A DNA stretch of 64,000 nucleotides from positions 1 to 64,000 of the forward strand of contig CAZVRK010000004.1 in the NCBI GenBank assembly GCA_964629875.1, given 5' to 3'. The position numbers and the translations under genes are program-made. The notes under the pieces were generated by a model that did no database searches, was not told the DNA's origin, and worked only from the letters and a program-made list of their open reading frames with translations. Source of the DNA: UBA3495 sp964629875. GTDB lineage: Bacteria; Chloroflexota; Dehalococcoidia; Lucifugimonadales; UBA3495. This document shows positions 50,944-59,943 of this stretch, piece after piece. Position 1 is the stretch's first letter; every line of letters starts with the position of its first letter.

Positions 50944-52491
50944 TCAGTTACCCAACAACCCTGTATTTATCAAGCTAACATTATTAATTACGGACACCAT
51001 TGGCTCTAATCCTGAGTTGAACACATCTGTTAAAACTGATGGATACAATCCTATTACTATAATACTTACAATCATCAATAACAGTGGGACAGACTCCACC
51101 ATGTCGGCGTCTCTTAGATCAGCCAAATGATCAGGTAGTGTCCCAAATAACGCACGTTGAATCATCCACAAGATGTATCCAGCGGCCAAAACAATTCCTA
51201 GCACGGCTATTACCGTAAGGATGGGGAAAGCCATGAAAGCTCCAAAGAAAACCAATATTTCCGAAACAAAACCACTAAGACCCGGAAGACCTAAAGAGCC
51301 AAATCCTGCTATAAGTATGGCTATTCCGACTATTGGCATGCGTTGGGCTACTCCACCTAGTTGGGGTATAGACCGAGTATGCGCGTTATCATAAATTAAA
51401 CCGACACATAGAAATAACAATCCGGTTATAGTTCCATGGGTGAAAAGCTGCATAGCAGCTCCCGTGAGGCCCGTTACGTTAACATAGTAAGATGCACCCA
51501 CCGATGCGATACCCACCAAAACCAACCCCATGTGGCTTACGCTGGAATAAGCTACAAGACGCTTGAGATCCGTTTGCCTTAGAGTCACAATACCACCATA
51601 AATTACACTGATAACCCCTAGGGTCATCAACACCCATGCGAAACTCTGAATCTGCTCGGGAAACATACCTACATTTATCCTAAGCAAACCATATCCGCCC
51701 ATCTTTAGCATCACCCCTGCCAAGATGACGCTTGCTGCTGTTGGAGCATCTGTATGTGCATCTGGCAACCACGTGTGAAGAGGCCATACCGGCAACTTGA
51801 TAGCAAACGCTACAAAGAAAAGCCAAAATAGTACAGACAGGGAGATAATTCCAGTGGTCGGCAACAACCCTGATCCTGACTCCAGAGTACTTATCATATT
51901 TAAGGCATGGTCACCCTGTGTCAAAATCAAGCCTAATATTGCAACGAGCATCGCGGCACTACCTGCTATGGTAAAAATCAGGAATTTCATTCCCGAATAC
52001 TCACGGCGACCGCTCCCCCAGGTTGTTATCAACATATACATTGGAATCAATTCTACTTCCCAAAATAGGAAAAACAGCAAGACATCCAATGAGGTAAAAA
52101 CACCCATAACAGATGTCTGAAGCAACAATATCCAAATGAAATATTGTTTCACTCTCAGGGTAATTTTGAGCGAGGCAAGGACAGCACAAATTCCCAAAAG
52201 ACCGGTCAGCAATACTAGCGGCGCACTAAGCCCATCAACCCCCAACAAATAAGTGGATTTGATTGCATCTGAGGATATCCAAACCCACTGATCCAAGAAC
52301 TGAAATCTTGACGCCGTGTCTGTCCTATCAAAAAGGCCAAACACCAATATCGCTAAAACAAAATCACTCGCAGCAACGCTGATAGCGATAAAGCGACTAA
52401 AAAGTCTATTATCAGGACCTAGGAGTATTACCAAAGCCCCTATAGCTGGGAGAAAAACCGTCGCTGTGAGCAATCCGTTAAATTCGTTCAT
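50944..52491 (-). CDS. nuoM: NADH-quinone oxidoreductase subunit M
   Basis: A 515-residue antiporter-like proton-pumping subunit of complex I. Key residues lie in FFLFWEVELIPMYMLITTWG near residue 130 (membrane glutamate), AFAIKLPVWPLHTWLPDAHTDAPTAASVILAG near residue 225, and DLKRLVAYSSVSHMGLVLVG near residue 310. About 14 membrane helices. It is preceded by nuoL with 4 bases between them and followed by nuoN. Confidence 0.96.
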   Translation of the reverse strand: MNEFNGLLTATVFLPAIGALVILLGPDNRLFSRFIAISVAASDFVLAILVFGLFDRTDTASRFQFLDQWVWISSDAIKSTYLLGVDGLSAPLVLLTGLLGICAVLASLKITLRVKQYFIWILLLQTSVMGVFTSLDVLLFFLFWEVELIPMYMLITTWGSGRREYSGMKFLIFTIAGSAAMLVAILGLILTQGDHALNMISTLESGSGLLPTTGIISLSVLFWLFFVAFAIKLPVWPLHTWLPDAHTDAPTAASVILAGVMLKMGGYGLLRINVGMFPEQIQSFAWVLMTLGVISVIYGGIVTLRQTDLKRLVAYSSVSHMGLVLVGIASVGASYYVNVTGLTGAAMQLFTHGTITGLLFLCVGLIYDNAHTRSIPQLGGVAQRMPIVGIAILIAGFGSLGLPGLSGFVSEILVFFGAFMAFPILTVIAVLGIVLAAGYILWMIQRALFGTLPDHLADLRDADMVESVPLLLMIVSIIVIGLYPSVLTDVFNSGLEPMVSVINNVSLINTGLLGN

Positions 52492-52495
52492 TTAT

Positions 52496-54559
52496 CTAGT
52501 TCCGAACTTCCAATCCGAATGCAAGGTACATGGCTAATAAAACAACAGTACCTACAACTGACACCATGCCATATAACTGAACTTGACCAGTCTGAAACGT
52601 AGTTAATGTGCTACCAAGTCGCTTAGATACAAAAGCCAAACCATTAAACATCCCATCTATTATGTATTTGTCGAAGGCGTCAGAAGTCCAAACTATCCCT
52701 TTATAGAATAGTTTCCGCACGATAATGTCCTCATACAAGTGGTCAATAAAATATTTCTTGCTTAATAAAACATACAAAGGGCCTAACCTAGAGATTGGGT
52801 CTTCCGCAGGATCAGTGCCAGAGTATCTAGAACTCAGGTATATCCACGAACCTATTCCTAACCCAGTTATGGCTATCGCACTCGATATAATAGCTACCAT
52901 AGGATCAAACGCAAGCGAGTGCATATTAAGGTATGCAGGTAAAGACTCAATAAAGAACTCTGTAATCCAATGTTTAGGTATTCCGAAGATACTTTTCACC
53001 CACTGCGGGTTTGATATATAACCTACAGTCACTGTTAAGAAAGATAAAATCACAAGTGGAATAACCATTAGAACTGGTGATTCCGCAAGATGGACATGAG
53101 TAGATACACTAGGTCCAAGATCAACACCTTTAGATTCCGCATCTGACGTCTCCTTGGCACCACCCCCTCTAAATTGGCCATGGAAAGTAAGATGTATCAT
53201 GCGGGCACTATAAAGAGCTGTAAGGAATACTCCTGCTAGAAGTAGAATCCACACGATCATCTCCATACTACCTGCTACTAAGCCCGATGCCTTGTGTGCA
53301 GACGTTAGGATCTCATCTTTACTCCAAAAACCAGCGAAAGGTATTATGCCCACAAGACTAAGAGCTCCTATTACAGTTGCCACGTAAGTCACCGGCATTG
53401 ATTTTCTCAGGCCACCCATATATTGCATGTTAAATGTTCCAGCAGCATGATTCACACTACCTGCGCACAAAAATAGCAATGCTTTGAAAAACGCGTGGGT
53501 AAAGAGATGAAACAGAGCTGGACCAAACGCTCCCAGACCAAGCGCTGCCATCATGTACCCAAGTTGGCTTATCGTCGAATACGCCATAACCCGTTTTATA
53601 TCGTTCATGACTAGGCCTAAAGTAGCCGCAATAAATGCTGTAACCGCACCAACAATAGCTATTATCAGCAAGGTATCTGCAGACTGTTCAAATACCGGGT
53701 ACAACCTCGCAACAAGGAATACACCTGCAGCTACCATGGTAGCTGCGTGTATTAAGGCACTGACCGGAGTTGGGCCTTCCATGGCATCAGGAAGCCAGGT
53801 GTGCAAAGGAAACTGACCGGATTTACCTGCAGCCCCTGCGAAAATACCTAACGTAAACCATAACAAACCTACGCCACCTAATAATCCAGCGCCACCAATT
53901 GCTAATGGTTGAGCAGCTACCCAAATATCAGGTATATGGAATGAATTAAGACCAACGCCGGCGAACGCATCTGATTGAACAAACAAATATATAATCGCCA
54001 GTAAGAACCCTACGTCTCCTATTCTAGTAATGATAAATGCTTTTTTAGCAGCTGCTGCTGCAGAACTCCGTTCATGCCAGAACCCAATAAGCAGATACGA
54101 CGACACACCTACCAATTCCCAAAATACATATAGTTGTACGATATTCACTGCTATGACGACACCAATCATAGAAGCTGTAAACAAAGCCATGTATGCGTAG
54201 TAACGACAGAAACTAGCATCTCCCTTCATATACCCCAAGGAATATATCTGAACCAGAAGACTCACTCCTGTTACTACTACCAACATAACTGCTGTCACTG
54301 GGTCAATGAGCAAGCCAATGCTTATTTTCGCAGAACCTAGTACGAGCCAATCATGAGCGTCGAAAACTATTTTATCGCCACGACTCAATATGGATAACAC
54401 GTACACTGATATCAGGAAAGCACTTCCTAAACAGGCTATCAGAAGTAGTCCACTAGCAACTGCATATTTATTGAATAATGGCCTCACAATGAGTGCGATA
54501 ACCAAGAAAGATGCTAAGGGCAATAGAAATACTGACCAAACTAACCATTCACTAATCAT
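52496..54559 (-). CDS. nuoL: NADH-quinone oxidoreductase subunit L
   Basis: A 687-residue complex I subunit with about 16 membrane helices, including the long C-terminal lateral arm. Family segments include LYVFWELVGVSSYLLIGFW near residue 140, GKSGQFPLHTWLPDAMEGPTPVSALIHAATMVAAGVFL near residue 245 and DIKRVMAYSTISQLGYMM near residue 325. The ATG lies immediately after the TAG of the DUF2007-type gene once the assembly gap is collapsed, supporting translational coupling. Confidence 0.96.
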   Translation of the reverse strand: MISEWLVWSVFLLPLASFLVIALIVRPLFNKYAVASGLLLIACLGSAFLISVYVLSILSRGDKIVFDAHDWLVLGSAKISIGLLIDPVTAVMLVVVTGVSLLVQIYSLGYMKGDASFCRYYAYMALFTASMIGVVIAVNIVQLYVFWELVGVSSYLLIGFWHERSSAAAAAKKAFIITRIGDVGFLLAIIYLFVQSDAFAGVGLNSFHIPDIWVAAQPLAIGGAGLLGGVGLLWFTLGIFAGAAGKSGQFPLHTWLPDAMEGPTPVSALIHAATMVAAGVFLVARLYPVFEQSADTLLIIAIVGAVTAFIAATLGLVMNDIKRVMAYSTISQLGYMMAALGLGAFGPALFHLFTHAFFKALLFLCAGSVNHAAGTFNMQYMGGLRKSMPVTYVATVIGALSLVGIIPFAGFWSKDEILTSAHKASGLVAGSMEMIVWILLLAGVFLTALYSARMIHLTFHGQFRGGGAKETSDAESKGVDLGPSVSTHVHLAESPVLMVIPLVILSFLTVTVGYISNPQWVKSIFGIPKHWITEFFIESLPAYLNMHSLAFDPMVAIISSAIAITGLGIGSWIYLSSRYSGTDPAEDPISRLGPLYVLLSKKYFIDHLYEDIIVRKLFYKGIVWTSDAFDKYIIDGMFNGLAFVSKRLGSTLTTFQTGQVQLYGMVSVVGTVVLLAMYLAFGLEVRN

Positions 54560-54909
54560 CTATAGCTTCCTCAGTATTTCCTCTGCAACGTGTTCACGGC
54601 CTTTGGGCACATAAATCCGATAAGCCTCCATCTGGCCCCAATCTCTTATATCTCCCTCAGGTAGTATACGAGTTGGCAATCCTTCCGCTTCAAGGACTTC
54701 NNNNNNNNNNNNNNNNNNNNNNNNNNNNNNNNNNNNNNNNNNNNNNNNNNNNNNNNNNNNNNNNNNNNNNNNNNNNNNNNNNNNNNNNNNNNNNNNNNNN
54801 TTATATCTCCCTCAGGTAGTATACGAGTTGGCAATCCTTCCGCTTCAAGGACTTCTTTCCACATTTCAGCGAGGATAAGATTCTCAGCAGTTTTAAACTC
54901 TATCCACAT
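54560..54909 (-). CDS. Small DUF2007-like protein, interrupted by an assembly gap
   Basis: As assembled, the gene is broken by 100 Ns and a duplicated 55-base end. Joining 54909-54801 directly to 54645-54560 restores one 195-base frame of 64 residues: MWIEFKTAENLILAEMWKEV..., then a middle ending RILPEGDI, then RDWGQMEAYRIYVPKGREH and a helical end. This resembles DUF2007 (putative signal-transducing) proteins, which have a short beta-alpha fold built from such a cross-gap EA..A..LL..EGIP pattern. Its TAG abuts the nuoL ATG. Function is unknown; its location between nuoK and nuoL is unusual. Confidence 0.7.
54646..54700. repeat. 55-base direct duplication, left copy at the assembly gap
   Basis: Identical over all 55 bases to 54801-54855, the two copies lying on either side of the N run. 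The identity stops exactly at the gap edge, which fits two contig ends sharing a k-mer overlap that the scaffolder did not merge rather than a biological repeat. Confidence 0.9.
54701..54800. other. Assembly gap of 100 Ns
   Basis: Exactly 100 N characters, the conventional placeholder for a gap of unknown size. The flanking 55-base identity implies the real distance is negative (an overlap), so no sequence is probably missing here. Confidence 0.95.
54801..54855. repeat. 55-base direct duplication, right copy at the assembly gap
   Basis: Identical to 54646-54700. Removing one copy and the Ns yields a continuous reading frame through the small gene between nuoK and nuoL. Confidence 0.9.
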
Positions 54910-54966
54910 TATTGCGTTTGCTCTTCTAAATTTATTGCACCATTGTCAATCATATTCATAGAATCT

Positions 54967-55296
54967 TTAATTCCGCAATCTAACTATTTGCGAAAGATCA
55001 ATCGAATTGGTAGATCTGTATAAAGCCAATACGATACCTAGACCTAGCGCTATTTCGGCCGCCGCTACCGTAATAACAAATATCACAAAAACCTGTCCAG
55101 TTAACAAACTGCCTAAATGTACATCAAAAGCCTGAGGCGTTATGTAACGTCCGAAGGCTACAAAAGTAAGGTTCACAGCATTAAACATTATTTCAATGGA
55201 CATGAACACCGCAATAACATTGGTACGAGAAAGAGCTCCATATAGGCCTATACAGAACAAAATAGCTGCAACTGATAATAGAGATTCTAAAGACAT
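54967..55296 (-). CDS. nuoK: NADH-quinone oxidoreductase subunit K
   Basis: A 109-residue, three-helix membrane subunit of complex I. The conserved glutamate is in FMSIEIMFNAVNLTFVAFGRY near residue 35, and a second in VTVAAAEIALGLGIVLALYR near residue 75. Length and topology are standard. It follows nuoJ by one base, and the DUF2007-type gene begins 57 bases downstream. Confidence 0.95.
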   Translation of the reverse strand: MSLESLLSVAAILFCIGLYGALSRTNVIAVFMSIEIMFNAVNLTFVAFGRYITPQAFDVHLGSLLTGQVFVIFVITVAAAEIALGLGIVLALYRSTNSIDLSQIVRLRN

Positions 55297-55297
55297 A

Positions 55298-55882
55298 TCA
55301 TCTACTACCTCTTCCCCTAGCTAAGGCTAAAGAACCGATAAGGGCTGCCAACAATAACACTGAGACACCTTCAAAAGCCAGCACGTATTCACCAACTAAC
55401 AAATCGGCAATATCTGTATCCTGCAATGCCTGTCGAACAAATTCGTCATTTATAGACTCGGCAGCAAACTCGGCATCAGATATTCCACCTACCGCTCTAG
55501 ATTGAACGAGGTTAACGGTATCCTGCTTATCAGCGCCAAATTCCACCCATTGAGAATTAAACACACCAATTAAAACAACTATCAGAAGTAGCATTGGAAT
55601 TACCATCGCAGCTATTTGCAGTTTATTTGCAGTATTACCTCTTTGAATATCCGTTGTTAGCATGACCGCGAATATGAAAAGAATGGATATAGCGCCCACA
55701 TATATCAGCACCTGTACAACCGCAAGGAACTCTGCACTGAGTAAAAAGAAAAAACCGGCTATTCCAACGAAAACTACCGCCAGTAAAAGAGCTGACCTGA
55801 ATAGATCTTTTACCACTACTACACCAATAGCAGACACAACCGTGACTACCGATAAGCTCCAAAAAGCGATATCGTGAATCAT
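55298..55882 (-). CDS. nuoJ: NADH-quinone oxidoreductase subunit J
   Basis: A 194-residue membrane subunit of complex I with five hydrophobic segments. FRSALLLAVVFVGIAGFFFLLSAEFLAVVQVLIYVGAISILFIFAVML is the conserved core carrying the pi-bulge tyrosine region of helix 3. The hydrophilic region near residues 110-160 precedes the last helix (SVLLLAALIGSLALARG). Its ATG overlaps the nuoI stop (TAATG). Confidence 0.95.
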   Translation of the reverse strand: MIHDIAFWSLSVVTVVSAIGVVVVKDLFRSALLLAVVFVGIAGFFFLLSAEFLAVVQVLIYVGAISILFIFAVMLTTDIQRGNTANKLQIAAMVIPMLLLIVVLIGVFNSQWVEFGADKQDTVNLVQSRAVGGISDAEFAAESINDEFVRQALQDTDIADLLVGEYVLAFEGVSVLLLAALIGSLALARGRGSR

Positions 55883-56466
55883 TATCTAGATTCCTCTGAT
55901 GGGCTATCTATGTCTGTTTCTATCAATCTTAACCCGGCTTTCTCACGTTTGTGCCAATCCCATTTTTCTCGTCCTACCTCCCGCCACGACAATGGCCTAC
56001 CCCCTCGTGGATCGTAACCGCTTTGCTCTAGCTGAGGTCTATAAAATGTGCTTGGGTTCTTAGCCGAATTACGGAGGTCTTCGACGTGGATCACCATATC
56101 TTCACGACTATACCTACCTTGCTCAAAGCCACTACCCATAAATAGGCAATCGTAGGGACACGCCTCCACACACAAGCCGCAGAACATACATCTTTGCAGT
56201 TCTATATCGAATACTTCTAGTTTATATTTATCCCCTTCTTTTGGAGCACTCTCACTGGGGGATGTAACTATTTTTATTATTCCTAGAGGACAATATTTGG
56301 CACATGAAGCACACCCAGTGCAGCGCTCTTCATACCATACGAATTCTTCTCCTCGAAACCTAGGATGCTGTTTAACACGTTCCTCAGGATATTGGATTGT
56401 AAACGGTTTTTTAGTCATGTTCTTTAGTGTGACCAATAACCCTCTAGCCATACCTAAACCATACAT
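55882..56466 (-). CDS. nuoI: NADH-quinone oxidoreductase subunit I
   Basis: A 194-residue ferredoxin-like complex I subunit carrying clusters N6a and N6b. The two motifs are CTGCASCAKYCPLGII near residue 49 and CMFCGLCVEACPYDCLFMG near residue 93, each followed by the expected CP. The N-terminal amphipathic helix (GLLVTLKNMTKKPFTIQYPEE) lies along the membrane. The gene begins directly after the nuoH stop and overlaps nuoJ. Confidence 0.95.
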   Translation of the reverse strand: MYGLGMARGLLVTLKNMTKKPFTIQYPEERVKQHPRFRGEEFVWYEERCTGCASCAKYCPLGIIKIVTSPSESAPKEGDKYKLEVFDIELQRCMFCGLCVEACPYDCLFMGSGFEQGRYSREDMVIHVEDLRNSAKNPSTFYRPQLEQSGYDPRGGRPLSWREVGREKWDWHKREKAGLRLIETDIDSPSEESR

Positions 56467-57690
56467 TTACTTCACCTCAATCGTGGGCACACCAGGCACC
56501 ATAGGCGTTTCAGTACGAACTGGCAATGAATTAATTTTCTTCTGAAATAATCCACCCATAAGCAAGATCAACAAGATGGCCATAGGAATATTGATGGCTG
56601 CCATTATCCATAAGTCGGCCAAACTTAAATGGCCTGACGCATCTCTCAACAAAAATACTTCCACAGCCGTTATAGCCAAATTTATCAAGCTTAAGGGCAG
56701 TAGGAATTTCCATGACAAAGCCATAATTTGATCGAGTCTTAATCTTGGATACGTGGCCCTAACCCAGATAAATACAAATATGATTGCTAACGTTTTTAAT
56801 AAAAACCAAAACCACCCTAAGAAATCTTCCAGCGGGCCATTCCAACCACCCAAGAACAAAGTAGCTATCACAGCAGATACTACCAACATAGCACCAGTTT
56901 CGGTGGCGAAGATAAGAGCAAATTTTATACCGCTATATTCAGTATGATAACCAGCGATTATCTCAGACTCTGCTTCAGCGATATCGAAAGGAGTTCGATT
57001 GAGTTCCGCAGACATACCCGTCACAAAAACAAACAAAGCTATCGGTTGAACTAGCAAAAACGGAATTGATTGGGCGTGAACAATATCATTTAGTGACATT
57101 GAACCACTGATCATTACTACACCCAACAAAGATATAACCACAGGAACTTCATAACTGATCAACACCGCGACAGATCTGGCCGCACCAAAAAGGGCGTATC
57201 TATTGTTTGACGACCAGCCAGCCATAAATATACCGATTGTAGTAGCAGAACTAACAGCTAGTATGAACAACACCCCAATATTTAAATCCGCTAGCATCGT
57301 ATCCTGAGCAAATGGTATTACAGCTGTCATGAGTACCAGTGGCACCATCATAACCAGCGGTACAGCAGTGAATATTATTCTGTCTGCACCAGATGGAACT
57401 AAATCTTCTTTTGTTATAAGTTTCACCAAATCCGCAATCGGCTGCAGCAATCCAAACGGACCCCATCTATTTGGGCCAATTCTATTGTGCAATCTACCAA
57501 GTAACCTGCGTTCCAGCCAAGTCACTAACGCTGCTCCAAGTAATACAGAGTTGACCAACATAAGCATAATGGTCAATCCTGCTATAACATGCGAAAACGA
57601 ACAAGGCACCAACGTACCTGCCGTGTCGTATATAAATCTATACAAAGCATTTTGATAAAATATACTGTCCGAGGCTAACTGACAGTTCAC
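56467..57690 (-). CDS. nuoH: NADH-quinone oxidoreductase subunit H
   Basis: A 407-residue membrane subunit forming the quinone entrance of complex I. TWLERRLLGRLHNRIGPNRWGPFGLLQPIADLVKLITKED near residues 58-97 and MSAELNRTPFDIAEAESEIIAGYHTEYSG near residue 230 are the signature loops with the quinone-linked acidic residues. There are about eight membrane helices. The GTG start overlaps the nuoD TGA by four bases (GTGA). Confidence 0.96.
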   Translation of the reverse strand: MNCQLASDSIFYQNALYRFIYDTAGTLVPCSFSHVIAGLTIMLMLVNSVLLGAALVTWLERRLLGRLHNRIGPNRWGPFGLLQPIADLVKLITKEDLVPSGADRIIFTAVPLVMMVPLVLMTAVIPFAQDTMLADLNIGVLFILAVSSATTIGIFMAGWSSNNRYALFGAARSVAVLISYEVPVVISLLGVVMISGSMSLNDIVHAQSIPFLLVQPIALFVFVTGMSAELNRTPFDIAEAESEIIAGYHTEYSGIKFALIFATETGAMLVVSAVIATLFLGGWNGPLEDFLGWFWFLLKTLAIIFVFIWVRATYPRLRLDQIMALSWKFLLPLSLINLAITAVEVFLLRDASGHLSLADLWIMAAINIPMAILLILLMGGLFQKKINSLPVRTETPMVPGVPTIEVK

Positions 57691-58796
57691 CGATCTACCT
57701 CACCCATATTTATGTCCACGCTGCCCAGTGAAACAATCATATCCGGCAGAGTCCAGCCAACAAGTAAGTGTTCAGTTATGGTCAGATTAATCAAAGACGG
57801 GGCTCTAACTTTGCAACGATATGGAGCAACGCCTCCGTCACTTACCAGATAAAAGGCCAGTTCTCCCTTTGATGCCTCCACCCGACCGTAAGCCTCCACT
57901 CCAACTTCTGGTCTGAGAACCAACGGTAAATCTGCTATGCGCACAGGACCTGGCTCAATAATGTCGATACATTGCCGAACAATACGCATACTCTGTTTTA
58001 TCTCCTGCATACGCACCCAGAAACGATCGTAATTATCGCCATTCCTACCTATTGGTATATCAAATTCCATCTCATCATAAGCGTCATAAGGGCTCATTTT
58101 GCGCCAATCCCAGTTGACACCACTGGCACGAAGAACTGGCCCTGAAACAGAACAATTTATCGCAAGGTCTGGAGAGATCGGACTAACGCCTCTAGTTCGA
58201 GCTGTCAAAATCTCGTTTTCCATGAGTAAATGTTCCATCTCTTCAAATTCAACAGCGAAGTCATCAAGAAAAGCTTCCAAAGCAGGCCAAAAATCATTCG
58301 GCGTATCTGCAAAAACACCACCAGGCCTCATGTAGCTGACAGTAACCCTAGCACCGCATAGCATTTCAAAGAGATCGAGTATTCGTTCCCTACTTCTGAA
58401 CGAATACATTAGCGGAGTGCCAAATGCCCCCAGCTCTTGTATAAAAAAACCAACAGCAATCAAATGACTCGCTATCCTCTGTAGTTCTGCAACTAAAGTT
58501 CGAAGGTACTTCCCTCTTTTGGGGGGAGTAATTCCCAAAAGTTGCTCAACGGCCAAGCAATATGCCTGGTTATTTATCATGGACGATGTGTAGTCCATCC
58601 TGTCGGTAAGAGTTACGACTTGGACATAATTGCGTTCTTCGGCTAGCTTTTCAGATCCGCGATGCAAGTATCCCAATATCGGTTCTACTTCGACTATTTC
58701 TTCCCCATCGAAAGTTATCCTAAGTCTGAACACACCATGAGTACTCGGATGTTGAGGTCCAACATTCACAGTCATCGGCTCAGTTCTCATATTCAT
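57687..58796 (-). CDS. nuoD: NADH-quinone oxidoreductase subunit D
   Basis: A 369-residue peripheral subunit forming the quinone cavity together with NuoB. VNVGPQHPSTHGVFRLRI near residue 10 carries the quinone-site histidine. LGYLHRGSEKLAE, DRMDYTSSMINNQAYCLAVEQLLG and the C-terminal PSLINLTITEHLLVGWTLPDMIVSLGSVDINMGEVDR region are conserved. It is unfused to NuoC, unlike in Escherichia coli. An 82-base spacer separates it from nuoC. Confidence 0.96.
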   Translation of the reverse strand: MNMRTEPMTVNVGPQHPSTHGVFRLRITFDGEEIVEVEPILGYLHRGSEKLAEERNYVQVVTLTDRMDYTSSMINNQAYCLAVEQLLGITPPKRGKYLRTLVAELQRIASHLIAVGFFIQELGAFGTPLMYSFRSRERILDLFEMLCGARVTVSYMRPGGVFADTPNDFWPALEAFLDDFAVEFEEMEHLLMENEILTARTRGVSPISPDLAINCSVSGPVLRASGVNWDWRKMSPYDAYDEMEFDIPIGRNGDNYDRFWVRMQEIKQSMRIVRQCIDIIEPGPVRIADLPLVLRPEVGVEAYGRVEASKGELAFYLVSDGGVAPYRCKVRAPSLINLTITEHLLVGWTLPDMIVSLGSVDINMGEVDR

Positions 58797-58878
58797 AGGA
58801 CCAACCCCGATGAATCCGTATAACTTAGTCGCGCTCGGAAACCGACCAATCTTTCTCCAATGCTACAATTGCCAAGAA

Positions 58879-59322
58879 TCACAGAAAATCCTTCCTAAGC
58901 GGATGTCCTTCAAAGCCTTCCCACAACAAAATACGTTTCATATTGGGATGCCCGTTGAAACGTATGCCCATTAGATCCCAAATTTCCCTTTCCTGAAAAT
59001 CTGCTCCTCTCCACACGTGGTATACGGAAGGCATAGAGAGTTCTTCCCTGCCATAGAGCTTGGTTTTCACTACAGTGGTACATTGATTAACAATCGAAGT
59101 TAGATGATATACAACTTCAAAATATTCTATGAAATCCACTGCGCTAATAGAATTCAAAAAGTCGAACCCGAGATCTGGATCATTTTTTAAGTACTCGGCT
59201 ATATCGGTCATCATGCCATGTTTAACCCAGACAGCAGACGCTTCAGAATCAACTACCGAATCAGGGAAACGTTTCTCTATCGCCGCGGTCAACTCTATAC
59301 CGGACAAGTGAGATAGGACCAT
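58879..59322 (-). CDS. nuoC: NADH-quinone oxidoreductase subunit C
   Basis: A 147-residue 30-kDa-type subunit. VYHVWRGADFQEREIWDLMGIRFNGHPNMKRILLWEGFEGHPLRKDF is the diagnostic C-terminal signature. DFLNSISAVDFIEYFEVVYHL lies in the core. AGGAG precedes the ATG, inside the spacer after the nuoB stop. It sits at the junction between the peripheral arm's hydrogenase-like module and the membrane arm. Confidence 0.95.
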   Translation of the reverse strand: MVLSHLSGIELTAAIEKRFPDSVVDSEASAVWVKHGMMTDIAEYLKNDPDLGFDFLNSISAVDFIEYFEVVYHLTSIVNQCTTVVKTKLYGREELSMPSVYHVWRGADFQEREIWDLMGIRFNGHPNMKRILLWEGFEGHPLRKDFL

Positions 59323-59330
59323 AAAAGCTC

Positions 59331-59942
59331 CTACGACAATCCTTTTCTCAAATTTTGTTCTCGCTTGATCTTTTCATGAAGTTCCATTATTCCGTACAGC
59401 AATGCATCAGGCCTCGGTGGACAACCTGGGACATAAACATCCACAGGAATGATATGGTCCACCCCAGGAACGACGCTATAAGACCCAAAGTACGGTCCTC
59501 CACTAGTAGCACATACACCCATTGATATAACCCACTTGGGATCAGCCATCTGTTCGTAAATACGCTTTATGGGAACCGCCATCTTCCAAGTTACTGTGCC
59601 AGCTATAATCATTAAATCAGCTTGGCGCGGTGACGCTCGAAATGCCTCCATGCCGAATCTACCAATGTCAAATCTTCCCATCGCAGTGGCCATCATTTCA
59701 AAAGCACAACACGCTAGCCCAAAGGCTACAGGCCATAAAGCAGATTTGCGACTCCAATTCACCAGAGCATCCACAGAAGTCACCACAACATTCCCTTTAA
59801 GGTCTTCAGGAACCTCAATAGAAGGGATATGTATCCTATCTTGGGAAGTCGCAATTAGATCATTGACCAATGTTCCTTCATGCAGGTCTACGTCCCACGT
59901 TCTATCGGATAAAGGTGATGATCCAGGGTCTATATTTAGCAT
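59331..59942 (-). CDS. nuoB: NADH-quinone oxidoreductase subunit B
   Basis: A 203-residue subunit that binds cluster N2, the final electron donor to quinone. The tandem cysteines are in GLACCAFEMMATAMGRFDIGRFG near residue 76; the other ligands are in MGVCATSGG and VPGCPPRPDALLYG. The N-terminal extension of about 50 residues before the conserved core is longer than in Escherichia coli NuoB. GAGGAGGGG, overlapping the nuoA stop, is the ribosome binding site. Confidence 0.96.
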   Translation of the reverse strand: MLNIDPGSSPLSDRTWDVDLHEGTLVNDLIATSQDRIHIPSIEVPEDLKGNVVVTSVDALVNWSRKSALWPVAFGLACCAFEMMATAMGRFDIGRFGMEAFRASPRQADLMIIAGTVTWKMAVPIKRIYEQMADPKWVISMGVCATSGGPYFGSYSVVPGVDHIIPVDVYVPGCPPRPDALLYGIMELHEKIKREQNLRKGLS

Positions 59943-59943
59943 T

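Noticed and set aside
54646..54855. 55-base direct repeat as a mobile element target duplication
   Set aside because: The repeats end exactly at the gap edges and merging them restores a gene, so it is an assembly artefact.
54646..54909. An 87-residue frame containing about 34 unknown residues
   Set aside because: It arises by reading through the 100 Ns and the duplicated 55 bases; the true gene is the collapsed 64-residue frame.
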